Source of the DNA: DATKCF01 sp035513345
Lineage (GTDB): Bacteria > Gemmatimonadota > Gemmatimonadetes > Longimicrobiales > RSA9
Assembly: GCA_035513345.1 (NCBI GenBank)
Contig: DATKCF010000042.1
Location: 37,673-101,672, forward strand
DNA length: 64,000 bases
Direction: 5' to 3'
Below the pieces are notes generated by a model, which was not told the origin of the DNA, searched no databases, and was given only the letters and a program-made list of their open reading frames with translations. This document shows positions 17,548 through 27,058 of the stretch, piece by piece. Numbering within the stretch: the stretch's first letter is position 1; each line of letters opens with the position of its first letter. The position numbers and the translations under genes are program-made.

Positions 17548-18606
17548 GTGGCGTTCACGACGAATGAACCGACGGAAACGACGGAGCCAGCGGCTCTGGA
17601 GCACCCTGATGACATCGCGCTCGCGGATCGGCTGAAGTCAGGTGCGGACCAGATCCGTACCGAGTTGCACAAGCTGATCATCGGCCAGCACGGTGTGATC
17701 GAGCACATGCTGCTGACGCTCTTCGTGGGTGGCAACTCACTGCTGATCGGCGTGCCCGGGCTGGCGAAGACGCTGCTCGTGCACACGATGGCGAAGGTCC
17801 TGAGCCTGAAGTTCAACCGCATCCAGTTCACGCCGGACCTGATGCCATCGGACATCACGGGCACGGACATCATCCAGGAAGACCACGGTACGGGCACGCG
17901 CAGGATGGTGTTCGCGCCGGGACCGGTGTTCGCGAACATAGTTCTTGCGGACGAAGTCAACCGGACCCCGCCGAAGACGCAGGCTGCGCTGCTCGAGGCG
18001 ATGCAGGAGCATCGCGTAACGATCCAGGGGCGGACGTACGAGCTGGAGGAGCCGTTCTACGTTTTCGCGACGCAGAACCCGATCGAGCTGGAGGGGACGT
18101 ACCCGCTGCCCGAAGCGCAGCTCGACCGGTTCATGTTCCAGATCAACATCGAGCACCCGCCCGAGGATGAGGAACTGGAGGTCGTCCGGTCCACGACTGC
18201 GGTGATGGATCCGAAGTTCGAGCACGTCGTGACGGGGCCGGACCTGATCGCGTTCCAGCGGCTCGTCCGGACGGTGCCGGTGTCGGATCCCGTGCTCAGG
18301 TACGCGCTTTCGCTGGTCCGCACGTCGCGTCCTTCGCGTGATGGCAGCAGTCCTGACTTCATCCAGAAATGGGTGGCGTACGGCGCCAGCGTGCGCGCCG
18401 CGCAGTATCTGACGCTGGGTGGCAAGGCGAGGGCGCTGATGCACGGCCGCTACCACGTGAAGTTCGAGGACATTCGCGCACTGGCGCACCCGGTCCTGCG
18501 GCACCGCATTCTGACGAACTTCCATGCGGAGTCGGAGCGTGTGACACCGGACGACATCGTCGACAAACTGCTCGAAGTGGTATCCGTGCCGAAGTCGGGG
18601 CTGTGA
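17548..18606 (+). CDS. MoxR-family AAA+ ATPase
   Basis: About 352 aa, cytosolic. Walker A GVPGLAKT is at about 68-75. Walker B and the following MoxR signature are in IVLADEVNRTPPKTQAALLE, then MQEHRVTI, sensor 1 ATQNPIELEGTYPLPEAQLD and an arginine-bearing lid domain. MoxR ATPases act as chaperones or metal-insertion factors for VWA-domain partners; the two next genes are such partners. I chose GTG 17548 because GGAGG at 17539-17543 precedes it. The frame is open further upstream to 17452 but without conserved character. The gap before the DUF58 gene is 43 bp. Confidence 0.92.
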   Translation: MAFTTNEPTETTEPAALEHPDDIALADRLKSGADQIRTELHKLIIGQHGVIEHMLLTLFVGGNSLLIGVPGLAKTLLVHTMAKVLSLKFNRIQFTPDLMPSDITGTDIIQEDHGTGTRRMVFAPGPVFANIVLADEVNRTPPKTQAALLEAMQEHRVTIQGRTYELEEPFYVFATQNPIELEGTYPLPEAQLDRFMFQINIEHPPEDEELEVVRSTTAVMDPKFEHVVTGPDLIAFQRLVRTVPVSDPVLRYALSLVRTSRPSRDGSSPDFIQKWVAYGASVRAAQYLTLGGKARALMHGRYHVKFEDIRALAHPVLRHRILTNFHAESERVTPDDIVDKLLEVVSVPKSGL

Positions 18607-18649
18607 TGACGGTATCGCGGCACTGCGGGCCGGCGGGGACTCTACTGCC

Positions 18650-19573
18650 ATGAGGCTGTCGCACCAGGCGCAGGGTTCGGTGTCGAGCGCTGGGTTCATC
18701 GACCCGCGCACGCTCGCGCGTATCAACAACCTCGAGCTGATGGCGCGCATAGTCGTCGATGGCTTCATCAACGGCCTGCACAAGTCACCATATCTGGGGT
18801 TGTCGATCGATTTCGCGGAGCATCGGCCGTACATGCCGGGGGACGACATCCGCCGAATCGACTGGCGCCTGTACGCGCGCACGGACCGCTACTACGTGAA
18901 GGAGTTCGAGGCCGACACGAACGCGAACTTCACAGTACTGCTCGACGTATCGAAGTCGATGCAGTTCGGGTTGAAGGGCATCAACAAGTTCGACTACGCC
19001 CGGTACCTGGCGGCGTCACTCACGTACTTCTCGAATCAGCAGCGGGACCGGGTCGGGCTGATCACGTTCGATCGCGGAATCGTGGACTATGTGCCGCCAT
19101 CGGCGAAGCATCTGGACATCGTACTGCACACGCTGGACAGGGCACAGCCGGCAAAGGGCGGTGAGCTGAAGCCGGCGCTCGATCACATCCTAGGCACCCT
19201 GTCGCGGCGCGGCATCCTCGTGATCATCTCGGACCTCTACGAATCGCCCGAGCGGGTCCTGGACGCGATCAAGCCACTGCGGTACCGCGGCAACGACGTG
19301 ATCGTGTTTCACGTTCTGGATCCGGCCGAAGTCGATTTCCCCTTTGAGGAAGCGGGCAACTTCGAGGATCTCGAAACTGGCGAGCGGATCCCGATTGTGC
19401 CACAGACGCAGCGGGCCAAATACAACGAGCTGGTGCTGGCGCACATCGCGGAGCTGGGTCGTCTGTTCTCGCACGACCAGATCGACTATGCGCTGTTCGA
19501 CACGAGCACGCCGCTCGACTACGCACTGTTTCACTATCTGAGCAATCGGGTCCGTCTGATGAAGACACGCTGA
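18650..19573 (+). CDS. DUF58 domain protein
   Basis: 307 aa, no signal peptide or TM. It has the DUF58 core GDDIRRIDWRLYARTDRYYV followed by EFEADTNANF, then a VWA-like MIDAS LLDVSKSMQFG and later LVIISDLYE. DUF58 proteins pair with MoxR ATPases, which probably load or remodel the VWA-like domain. The gene begins 43 bp after the moxR-like stop and ends one base before the BatA-like gene (stop 19573, start 19575), so the three are one unit. Confidence 0.9.
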   Translation: MRLSHQAQGSVSSAGFIDPRTLARINNLELMARIVVDGFINGLHKSPYLGLSIDFAEHRPYMPGDDIRRIDWRLYARTDRYYVKEFEADTNANFTVLLDVSKSMQFGLKGINKFDYARYLAASLTYFSNQQRDRVGLITFDRGIVDYVPPSAKHLDIVLHTLDRAQPAKGGELKPALDHILGTLSRRGILVIISDLYESPERVLDAIKPLRYRGNDVIVFHVLDPAEVDFPFEEAGNFEDLETGERIPIVPQTQRAKYNELVLAHIAELGRLFSHDQIDYALFDTSTPLDYALFHYLSNRVRLMKTR

Positions 19574-19574
19574 T

Positions 19575-21668
19575 ATGCCACTGGCCTTTCTGGCACCGCT
19601 GTTTCTCGGCGCGCTGGCGGCGCTTGCGGTTCCGATCATCGTGCATCTCATTCAGCGCGAACGGAAGGAAGCGCAGGCGTTCCCATCGCTGATGTTCCTG
19701 AGTCAGGTGCCGTACAAGTCGACGCGACGGCGGAACATCCGCAATGTGGCGCTGTTCCTGCTCCGGAGCGCGGCGCTGGCGTTGATCGTTCTTGCGTTCG
19801 CGCGGCCGTGGTTCGAGGGTGAGCTGGACGCGTCGAGCCCGCTCGCGACAGCGACGGAGAAGGTGATCCTGGTCGACCGATCGTACAGCATGGGGTACTC
19901 GGATCGGTGGGACCGCGCGCTGGCGGCCGCGAACGGCGCGATCGACGGTGTCGGTCCCGAAGATGTCGCCACGATCGTGTTCTTCGACGGGGGAGCGATG
20001 GCGCTCAATCAGGCGACATCCGACCACGCCCGCCTTCGCGCAACGCTTGCTGGCGCGCAGCCGGGTTCCGGCGTGACACGCTACGGACCCGGCCTCAAGC
20101 TCGCGCAGAGCATCCTCGACACGTCGGACAAGCCTCGCCGGCAGGTCATCGTGATCAGTGACTTCCAGCGCGCGGGCTGGGACGGCGGTGATGGCGTGCG
20201 CATGCCGGCGGGCACGGAGGTAACGCCGGTCGCGATCACGGACGAGCAGACGGCCAACATCGCAGTGGCGGGCGTGACGCTGCGGCGCGAGGACGTTGCG
20301 GGCCGCGAACGCGTTACCGCTATCGCTCGCCTCATCAATACGGCAGTGGAGCCGGTTGCGGGCGTGCGGGTGACGCTCGAGCTGAACGGCCGCGACCTCG
20401 AAACGATGACGACCGATATCGGCGCGGGCGACGCGGCGACGGTCACGTTCGCGCCGTTCACGCTGGCCGATGGGAGTCAGCGCGGCTCGATCCGCGTGGA
20501 TACGGACGCGCTGCCCGCCGATGATGCGTTCCGCCTGGTGCTGTCGCCGGGCCAGGCCGTCGACGTGCTGCTGGCGGACGGCGGAGGCCAGCGTTCGACA
20601 CTGTACCTCGAGCGCGCGCTCGGTATAGGCGACCAGCCACGATACCGGACCACGACAAAGCCGGCGAACAACGTCCGTGCCGCCGACTTCGAGGGCCAGG
20701 ACGTCGTCATCTGGAACGATGCAGCGTTCCCGGGCGGTGCGACGGGTGCAGCTCTCGGCGAGTTCGTCCGGGCCGGCGGCGGCCTGATCCTTGTGCTCGG
20801 GCCGCGCGGAAGCTGGGAGTCTGCCGGCGAGCTGTTCCCGGCGACGGTCGGCCGCGTGGTCGATCGCGACGATCCGGGTGGTGCTTTCGGCTTCATCGAC
20901 TACGGCCACGCCATGTTCGAGGTGTTCCGCGCGCCGCGCAGCGGTGACCTGTCCGCGGCCCGGTTCTTCCGGTACAGGCCCGTTGCCGGGACGGACGCAG
21001 CCACAGCGGTGCTGGCCCGCTTCGATGATGGCGCTCCGGCGATTCTCGAGCGACGCGTCGGTGCCGGCCGTGTTGTCGTCGTGACGAGCACGCTCGACAA
21101 CTACTGGAGCGATCTGCCGGTCCAGCCGGTGTTCCTGCCGATGGTTCACCAGATGACGCGCTACTCGGCCGGCTGGATCGAGCCGAGTCCATGGTTCACG
21201 GTCGGCCAGGTTGTCAACGTGGCAGGCCCGGCCGCGATCGTGACAACGACGGCGCCGGACTCGGCGGAGGGCGGCGCAGCCGTGATCGCGGCACCGGTGC
21301 CCGACCTGGTCGCGATCGCGCCCGGTGGCGACCGGATCGAGGTCCCGACCGGGCTGCTCTCGCTCGAGGAACGCGGATTCTACGAGCTCAGGACCCCCGG
21401 CTCGTCAGTGATCGGCCGGATCGTGGCAGTCAATGTGGACCTCAACGAGTCCGATCTTGTATCGATGGATGCACAGGAGTTGGTGGCCGCCGTCCGTCCG
21501 CGAGGCGATGCGGCCGGTCGGGCCGCCGACGCCAGCCGCGTCAGTCCGGTGGACAGGGAGCGGCGGCAGGCGGTCTGGTGGTATCTTCTGATCGTGGCGT
21601 TCGTATTCCTGGCCGTCGAGACGGTGTGGGCCAACCGCATATCCCGACGCCGCACAGCCGCAGGGTAA
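19575..21668 (+). CDS. BatA-type membrane VWA protein
   Basis: 697 aa. The N-terminus is the BatA signature: a TM helix followed by VPIIVHLIQRERKEAQAFPS, a basic segment and a second TM helix ending AFARPWFEG. A VWA domain follows with MIDAS VDRSYSMGY and VIVISDFQRAGW. A beta-rich domain and a glutamine-amidotransferase-like segment (GEFVRAGGGLILVLGPRG) come next, and a C-terminal TM ends ETVWANRISRR. It is anchored in the inner membrane with the VWA domain outside. ATG 19575 follows the DUF58 stop directly. It is the expected partner of the MoxR/DUF58 pair. Confidence 0.87.
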   Translation: MPLAFLAPLFLGALAALAVPIIVHLIQRERKEAQAFPSLMFLSQVPYKSTRRRNIRNVALFLLRSAALALIVLAFARPWFEGELDASSPLATATEKVILVDRSYSMGYSDRWDRALAAANGAIDGVGPEDVATIVFFDGGAMALNQATSDHARLRATLAGAQPGSGVTRYGPGLKLAQSILDTSDKPRRQVIVISDFQRAGWDGGDGVRMPAGTEVTPVAITDEQTANIAVAGVTLRREDVAGRERVTAIARLINTAVEPVAGVRVTLELNGRDLETMTTDIGAGDAATVTFAPFTLADGSQRGSIRVDTDALPADDAFRLVLSPGQAVDVLLADGGGQRSTLYLERALGIGDQPRYRTTTKPANNVRAADFEGQDVVIWNDAAFPGGATGAALGEFVRAGGGLILVLGPRGSWESAGELFPATVGRVVDRDDPGGAFGFIDYGHAMFEVFRAPRSGDLSAARFFRYRPVAGTDAATAVLARFDDGAPAILERRVGAGRVVVVTSTLDNYWSDLPVQPVFLPMVHQMTRYSAGWIEPSPWFTVGQVVNVAGPAAIVTTTAPDSAEGGAAVIAAPVPDLVAIAPGGDRIEVPTGLLSLEERGFYELRTPGSSVIGRIVAVNVDLNESDLVSMDAQELVAAVRPRGDAAGRAADASRVSPVDRERRQAVWWYLLIVAFVFLAVETVWANRISRRRTAAG

Positions 21669-21679
21669 GTGAGGAACCG

Positions 21680-24600
21680 ATGATCAACCGATCCAGCCTT
21701 TCGGAGTCGGCGCAGGTGCAGCTCATGGAGATCATCGCGGATCTGCGATCGCGGTGGCGCATGAAGATCGCCCTGCGTGGCGCGGCCATCGTGGCAGCCG
21801 CGGGCGTGTTCGCTCTGCTGGTCGCGGCCGTGGGGCTCGAACGCTTCGGTTTCTCGGCCGGCGCCGTCATCACGTTCCGTGTGCTCACGTACCTGACTGT
21901 CGTTGTGCTCGCCGTGCGGTACCTGATCCGGCCGCTCATGCGGAAGGTGTCGGACGAGTCGATCGCTCTGTACATCGAGGAGCACGAGCCGACGCTCGAA
22001 GCGACGGTCCTCAGCGCGTTGAGCGTGGGCGACCCGTCGAACAACGCGCACATCTCGCGTGCCCTCGCCCTGCGCACAATCGAAGATGCCGTTGCACGGT
22101 GCCACGTGATCGACGATGGCCGTCGCATCGACCAGCGCGCGATCGCACGGTTCTCGACGGCACTCGGCGGCGCGGCCGCCCTCGGCATCGGCATCATATT
22201 CCTGAGCCCCGGCTTCATCCGCCACGGGGCGAAGACCGTGCTGAATCCATTCGGCAGCGTGGCCGCCGCGAACCCGTACGCCATTGAAGTCGAGCCTGGC
22301 AACGTCACGATACCGCGCGGCGCGGACCAGTCGGTGACCGCTCACCTGCGCGGATTCGATGCGATGCAGGCGGACATCGTGATGCAGCGAGGCGGTGACT
22401 CGCTGTTCACCCGGCTGCCGATGAACGCGACGGATTCGGCCGCGTTCGACCTGCTGCTGTTCGCGCTCGATCGGGACACGGAGTACTACATCGAGTCGAA
22501 CGGAATCCGCTCGCCGGTGTTCCGCATAACGGTCGCGGACATTCCCTACGTCGATGGCCTCACGCTCGAGTACCATTTCCCCGAGTACACGGGCCTGTCA
22601 CCGCAGGTGATCGAGAACGGCGGTGACATCGCGGTGCTGCGCGGCACGACCGTGCGCGTTCTGGCGTCGACGACTCTGCCCGTGCCTGGCGGCCGTATCG
22701 TCCGGCAGAATGGCGACACGCTCGAGATGTCGCTCGACTCGACCGGAGCGCTGGTCGGAAGCATGCGTGTCGATGCTGACGGCTTCTACCACATCGAACT
22801 GGAAGGCCCGAACGTCCAGGCGTCGAGCAGCTCGCCGCAGTACACCATTGAAGTGCTCGATGACATGCCGCCGATCGTCCGCTTCACCAAGCCGGGCCGC
22901 GACACGCGCGCATCGGCCATCGAGGAGGTGTTCGTCGAGGCCCGCGCCGAGGACGACTATGGCGTCTCGAAGCTCGAGATCGTCTACACAGTGAACGGCG
23001 GCGCCGAGAACACGATCACCCTGCTCGACTCCAATCGGTCGCTCAAGGAAGCCATCGCCGGTCACACGTTCTATCTCGAGGAACTCGATCTGCAGGCGGG
23101 CGACCTCGTGGCGTACTACGCCCGCGCGACCGACAACAACGCCGCCGGCCAGCGCAAGTCCGCGACCAGCGACATCTACTTCATGACGATCCGGCCGTTC
23201 AATCTCGACTACCGCCAGACCGATGAGGCGCCGCCGGGCGGTGGCGGCGGCGGTGGTGGTGGCGGGCAGAACGGCCAGCTGTCCGAGCAGCAGCGTGAGA
23301 TCGTCGCGGCCACGTTCAATGTCCTGCGTGACAGCGCAGCCGTAACGACGAAGGAACTCGAGGAGAACCTCGTCACCATCGCGCTGGCCGAGGAAGAACT
23401 CAAGGCGCAGGCCAGAACGCTGGCCGAGCGCATGAACAACCGCGGGATCACAAACGACTCATCGTTCAATGCGATCGCCGAGCTGCTGCCGCAGGCTTCG
23501 GTTCATATGGACGAGGCGGTCGAGGCGCTGCGTGATGGTCGGCCGACCGACGCGTTGCCCGCCGAGCAGAAAGCACTCCAGCTTCTGCTTCGTGCCGAGT
23601 CGATCTACCTGGAAGTCCAGATCGCGTTCGAGCAGCAGCAGGGCGGCGGCGGTGGCGGCGGAGGGGCCGCGAATAGCCCGAATGCGGAGGATCTGGCCGA
23701 CCTGTTCGAACTCGAACTCGACAAGCTGCGCAACCAGTACGAGACGGTGCAGCGCGGCGAGCAGCAGCAGGGTGGCGCCCAGAACGACGAGGTCGATGAG
23801 ACGCTCGAACGCCTCCGCGAGCTGGCCAGACGGCAACAGCAGGAGAACGAGCGGATGCGCCAGCTCTCACGGGCAGGCGGCGCCAGTGGCGGCAACGCCA
23901 GCCAGCGTGATTTGGCCGAGGAGACCGAAGAAGCCGCTCGCCAGCTCGAGCGCCTGGCCCGCGAACAGAGGCGGCCGGAACTACAGGATGCGGCTCGCCG
24001 ACTCCAGGAAGCCGCCGACGCCATGCGCCGCTCCGCGGCCAATGCCAGAACCGGCAACACCGCGGACGGCCAGAATGCGCTCGACGAGCTCGAGGAAGCG
24101 ACTCGCCGGTTGCAGCGCAATCAGCAACAGGCTGTGGCTGAACAGGCTCAGTCGGCCCTCGAGCGCGCCAACCAGCTGGCTCGCAAGCAGGACGAGATCG
24201 GCGATCGCATGGACCGCCTCAATGAAATGAGCGGCGCCCAGCGCGCCGAGGAAGCACGCCGCCTCGTCGAGGAGAAGGAACGGCAGGACGCACAGGTCAA
24301 CGAGTTGCAACGTGACCTCAGCGAGATCGCCAGCACAACGAATCGCGAGGCTCCCGAAGCGGCCCGCGACCTGCGCGAAGCCGCCAACTCCATCATCGAG
24401 AATCGCGTCTCCGAGAAGATTCGCTACTCCCGCACACAGACCATCGCGGGCGCCAATCGCGAATACTCGCGCGCCCTCGAAGAAGAGATCGGCGCCAACA
24501 TCGACGAAGTCCGTCAGAACATTGCCGACGCCATCGACGGCTTCGAACAGAGTGCGCGCGGCGACCAGGCCCGCGAATCGCTCGACGAGGCCCGCAACCT

Positions 24601-25390
24601 CGCCCGTAGCCTCGAATCTCTCGAGGAACGGGTCCGCGCCGCCCAGGAGGGCGATCGCCGGCTCGGTGACCGCGCGGACCAGCAGGGCGAGGGCCAGCAG
24701 GGGCAGCAGGGCGAGGGTCAGCAGGGGCAGCAGGGGCAGCAGGGGCAGCAGGGCCAGGGAGAGCAGGGTCAGCAAGGTCAAGGACAGCAAGGTCAAGGAC
24801 AGCAAGGTCAGGGACAGCAAGGTCAGGGACAGCAGGGTCAGGGACAGCAGGGTCAGGGTCAGCAGGGTCAGGGACAGCAGGGACAGCAGGGTCAGGGTCA
24901 GGGACAGGGACAGGGTCAGGCTGGCCAGCAACAGGAAGGCGGAACGGGCGGGCAGAATCAGGACGGCGGGATCGCCCGCGGCGCGCCGAGCGGCCCGGGC
25001 GGAGCGGCCGATGCGCGTCCTCCGCGGGGCCTGTCGTCGGATGAGGTCCGTCAGTTCCGCGGCGAAGTCCGGCAGCGGATGGACGAGGCGAGGCAACTCA
25101 GGGAGCAGTTGGCGCGTGAGGGCTTCGACGTGTCCGATCTCGACCAGGTCATCCAGGACCTGAGCCGGCTCGATGACGAGCGCGTGTACGGCACACCGAA
25201 GGAACTGGCGCTGTTGCAGGCGGCGGTGGTGGACGGCGTGAAGCAGTTCGAGTACCGCTTGCGCCGCGAGCTGGCCGGTGACGCGGAGGAACGGCTGTTG
25301 CTGGGCGGCTCGCGCGAGGTGCCCGAGGGCTTCCGCAAGTACGTCGAGGAGTATTACAAGACACTGTCCCGCCGGGAGGGTGGCCGGTAG
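21680..25390 (+). CDS. DUF4175-like membrane protein with QQGQG tract
   Basis: About 1236 aa. Three hydrophobic segments lie in the first 190 residues (IALRGAAIVAAAGVFALLVA, TYLTVVVLAVRYLI, and GGAAALGIGIIFLSPGF). A long extracytoplasmic region of beta-sandwich type follows, then a long charged coiled coil rich in Glu/Arg/Gln (about residues 720-1000). Next comes a low-complexity QQGQG repeat and a helical C-terminus with LSSDEVRQFRGEVRQRMDEA. The N-terminal layout agrees with DUF4175 proteins beside MoxR/BatA genes. I chose ATG 21680 with GAGGAA just upstream; the frame is open upstream only in the shadow of the BatA-like gene. It ends the cluster; a hairpin follows. Confidence 0.75.
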   Translation: MINRSSLSESAQVQLMEIIADLRSRWRMKIALRGAAIVAAAGVFALLVAAVGLERFGFSAGAVITFRVLTYLTVVVLAVRYLIRPLMRKVSDESIALYIEEHEPTLEATVLSALSVGDPSNNAHISRALALRTIEDAVARCHVIDDGRRIDQRAIARFSTALGGAAALGIGIIFLSPGFIRHGAKTVLNPFGSVAAANPYAIEVEPGNVTIPRGADQSVTAHLRGFDAMQADIVMQRGGDSLFTRLPMNATDSAAFDLLLFALDRDTEYYIESNGIRSPVFRITVADIPYVDGLTLEYHFPEYTGLSPQVIENGGDIAVLRGTTVRVLASTTLPVPGGRIVRQNGDTLEMSLDSTGALVGSMRVDADGFYHIELEGPNVQASSSSPQYTIEVLDDMPPIVRFTKPGRDTRASAIEEVFVEARAEDDYGVSKLEIVYTVNGGAENTITLLDSNRSLKEAIAGHTFYLEELDLQAGDLVAYYARATDNNAAGQRKSATSDIYFMTIRPFNLDYRQTDEAPPGGGGGGGGGGQNGQLSEQQREIVAATFNVLRDSAAVTTKELEENLVTIALAEEELKAQARTLAERMNNRGITNDSSFNAIAELLPQASVHMDEAVEALRDGRPTDALPAEQKALQLLLRAESIYLEVQIAFEQQQGGGGGGGGAANSPNAEDLADLFELELDKLRNQYETVQRGEQQQGGAQNDEVDETLERLRELARRQQQENERMRQLSRAGGASGGNASQRDLAEETEEAARQLERLAREQRRPELQDAARRLQEAADAMRRSAANARTGNTADGQNALDELEEATRRLQRNQQQAVAEQAQSALERANQLARKQDEIGDRMDRLNEMSGAQRAEEARRLVEEKERQDAQVNELQRDLSEIASTTNREAPEAARDLREAANSIIENRVSEKIRYSRTQTIAGANREYSRALEEEIGANIDEVRQNIADAIDGFEQSARGDQARESLDEARNLARSLESLEERVRAAQEGDRRLGDRADQQGEGQQGQQGEGQQGQQGQQGQQGQGEQGQQGQGQQGQGQQGQGQQGQGQQGQGQQGQGQQGQGQQGQQGQGQGQGQGQAGQQQEGGTGGQNQDGGIARGAPSGPGGAADARPPRGLSSDEVRQFRGEVRQRMDEARQLREQLAREGFDVSDLDQVIQDLSRLDDERVYGTPKELALLQAAVVDGVKQFEYRLRRELAGDAEERLLLGGSREVPEGFRKYVEEYYKTLSRREGGR
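24680..24937 (+). repeat. In-frame 15-bp minisatellite coding for QQGQG
   Basis: About 17 imperfect copies of a 15-base unit of the type CAGCAAGGTCAAGGA, within the DUF4175-like gene. Every unit keeps the frame and encodes Gln/Gly only, giving a QQGQG tract. The first copies are more diverged (GAG and GGC variants), the middle ones nearly identical. Copy number probably varies between strains. It is not a CRISPR array, since there are no unique spacers. Confidence 0.9.
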
Positions 25391-25423
25391 CAGGTCGCGG
25401 GGACCAGCGCGCAAACGGCGACT

Positions 25424-25453
25424 GGGGCTGGCTCGACGCATTGGGCCAGCCCC
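25424..25453 (+). terminator. Hairpin terminator after the MoxR/Bat-like cluster
   Basis: GGGGCTGGC (25424-25432) pairs with GCCAGCCCC (25445-25453) across a 12-base loop, 34 bases after the DUF4175-like stop. No T run follows. The stem core matches that of the hairpin at 1338-1369, which supports a recurrent terminator type in this genome. Confidence 0.55.
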
Positions 25454-25504
25454 GGATTGCATCCCGCAGCCGACCGGCCGACACGTTCAAGCGACGAAAT
25501 CGAC

Positions 25505-26398
25505 ATGCACATCTTCGGCACGCACCCCGTCGACACGGGCGGCATCGACATGGCGGTTCGCCGGTCAGCGAACGCCGGCCTCGAAGCGCTCCAGATCTTC
25601 ACCGCGATTCCCAGGTTCTACGGCGACAAGTCGACGATCCGCGTGGAACGTGTCGAGCGCTTCCACGCCGCGCTTGAGGAGACCGGCATGAAGCCGGAGC
25701 ATGTGATGGTGCACGCTGCGTACGTGCTCAGTGTCGCCACTGCGGATCCCGTGATGGGGCAGCGTGCGACGGCCGGCCTTGCGAAGGAGATGGAGCGGTC
25801 GACCTTGCTCGGCATCGGACAGGTCTGCTTCCATCCCGGCTCGGCGACGGACGCGAATCCGGAAGCTGCCGCGAAGCGAGTGGCGGCGGCAATGGTGCGC
25901 GCGCTCGAAAGCGTCGAACCCGGCGTGCGGCTGCTCGTCGAGAATACGGCGGGCGCGGGCCGGACACTCGGGCGGAGCGCGGAGGAGGTGGGTGCAATAC
26001 TGTCGCATGTACCGGCGTCACTGCGTCCGCGCTGCGGCTACGGCCTCGACACCTGCCACCTCTTCGCGTCCGGCTACGATCTGACCGAGTCCGAAGCGCG
26101 CCTCCGCGCCATCCTCGATGAGTTCGAGGGAGCGGCAGGCGAACCGCCCGCGTTCATTCACCTGAACGACAGCGCCGGTGCGCTCGGCTCCAATCGCGAC
26201 CGCCATGTCCTGCTCGGCGAAGGCCACATCGGTACCGAACCGTTCCGCTGGCTGCTTGCCGACCCACGCTCGCACGGCATCCCGCTCGTCCTCGAGACGC
26301 CGCAGCAGAACAACGAGCTGGAGCGCAACGATCCAACGCCGGATCCGAACGACATCGCGATGCGCGAACTGCTGCACTCGCTCGCCGGATCCGCCTGA
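25505..26398 (+). CDS. nfo: Endonuclease IV (AP endonuclease family 2)
   Basis: About 297 aa, cytosolic. It cleaves DNA 5' to abasic sites in base-excision repair with a three-zinc centre. All metal ligands can be placed: His in MVHAAYV, His in CFHPGS, Glu in LLVENTAG, Asp and His in GLDTCHLFASGYD, His in FIHLNDSAG, Asp and His in NRDRHVLLGEGHIG, and Glu in LVLETPQQ. The start ATG 25505 gives MHIFGTHPVDTGG, the normal N-terminal strand; the frame is open 16 codons upstream without conservation. The Shine-Dalgarno is weak. Length is normal for the family. It stands alone between the Bat-like cluster and a DUF5335 gene. Confidence 0.92.
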   Translation: MHIFGTHPVDTGGIDMAVRRSANAGLEALQIFTAIPRFYGDKSTIRVERVERFHAALEETGMKPEHVMVHAAYVLSVATADPVMGQRATAGLAKEMERSTLLGIGQVCFHPGSATDANPEAAAKRVAAAMVRALESVEPGVRLLVENTAGAGRTLGRSAEEVGAILSHVPASLRPRCGYGLDTCHLFASGYDLTESEARLRAILDEFEGAAGEPPAFIHLNDSAGALGSNRDRHVLLGEGHIGTEPFRWLLADPRSHGIPLVLETPQQNNELERNDPTPDPNDIAMRELLHSLAGSA

Positions 26399-26654
26399 CT
26401 CGCATTCGCCCTACACCCGGTCCGGGATCGCCCGACTTCGCCGGAACCTCACAGGTCGCATATTCCGGTCGGGTTAGAGCCGCATCGGGCCCCGTGGTCC
26501 CGTTCATGCACGCGAATGGCCGGGGAGGCTGTGCGGAAATTCCCGACCCGGCGTACGAGTAACCCCTATGACGCCGGGCCCCAATCGTCCGTATGTTGCC
26601 TGAAGGGTCGCGTCCAGCATCCTCTGGGACGGCCGCCGGGCCGCGGAGGCGAGC

Positions 26655-27002
26655 ATGATGGATACGGTGCAGTCTGCGGAATGGGTGGCCCGTCTGCATG
26701 CGTTCACGAACAGGAACGCCGGCCGCCGAACGATCATGGAGATCGATATACCGGAGTACGGCGCCCAGGCTTCAGAGACGGACTACCCGCTGTGGGGCGT
26801 GGCATTCGATCCACGCGACGGCAGGGTCCAGATCATGCTGGGCGAGCAGGGCAGTGTCGAGCAGCATCTGACACACTCGGTCGTGTCACCGGAGGGGATC
26901 GAAATCCTCACGGAGGGCGGCCGCGACAGGGCACTCCGGATCGCGCACGGAGGCGGCCAGACGCTGCTGACGTTCATCGAAACCGGAGCGGACGGCCCAT
27001 AA
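26655..27002 (+). CDS. DUF5335 family protein
   Basis: 115 aa, soluble. The sequence follows the small DUF5335 family: EWVARLHAFTNRNAGRRTIM, then a strand EIDIPEYG, the core PLWGVAFDPRDGRVQIMLG and HLTHSVVSPEGIEI. Function unknown; family members look like small two-layer proteins. The ATG at 26655 follows GGAGGCGAGC; the 256-bp upstream gap should hold its promoter but shows no clear boxes. It is 56 bp upstream of the histidine kinase and could be co-transcribed with it. Confidence 0.7.
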   Translation: MMDTVQSAEWVARLHAFTNRNAGRRTIMEIDIPEYGAQASETDYPLWGVAFDPRDGRVQIMLGEQGSVEQHLTHSVVSPEGIEILTEGGRDRALRIAHGGGQTLLTFIETGADGP

Positions 27003-27058
27003 AGCCGCCCGTGACCGCCAGGCGACGACGCCGTATAAAGAGCGGCGGTGGGAGGTTG

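Noticed and set aside
24680..24937. Tandem repeats as a CRISPR array
   Set aside because: The 15-bp units have no unique spacers, lie inside a gene and keep its frame.
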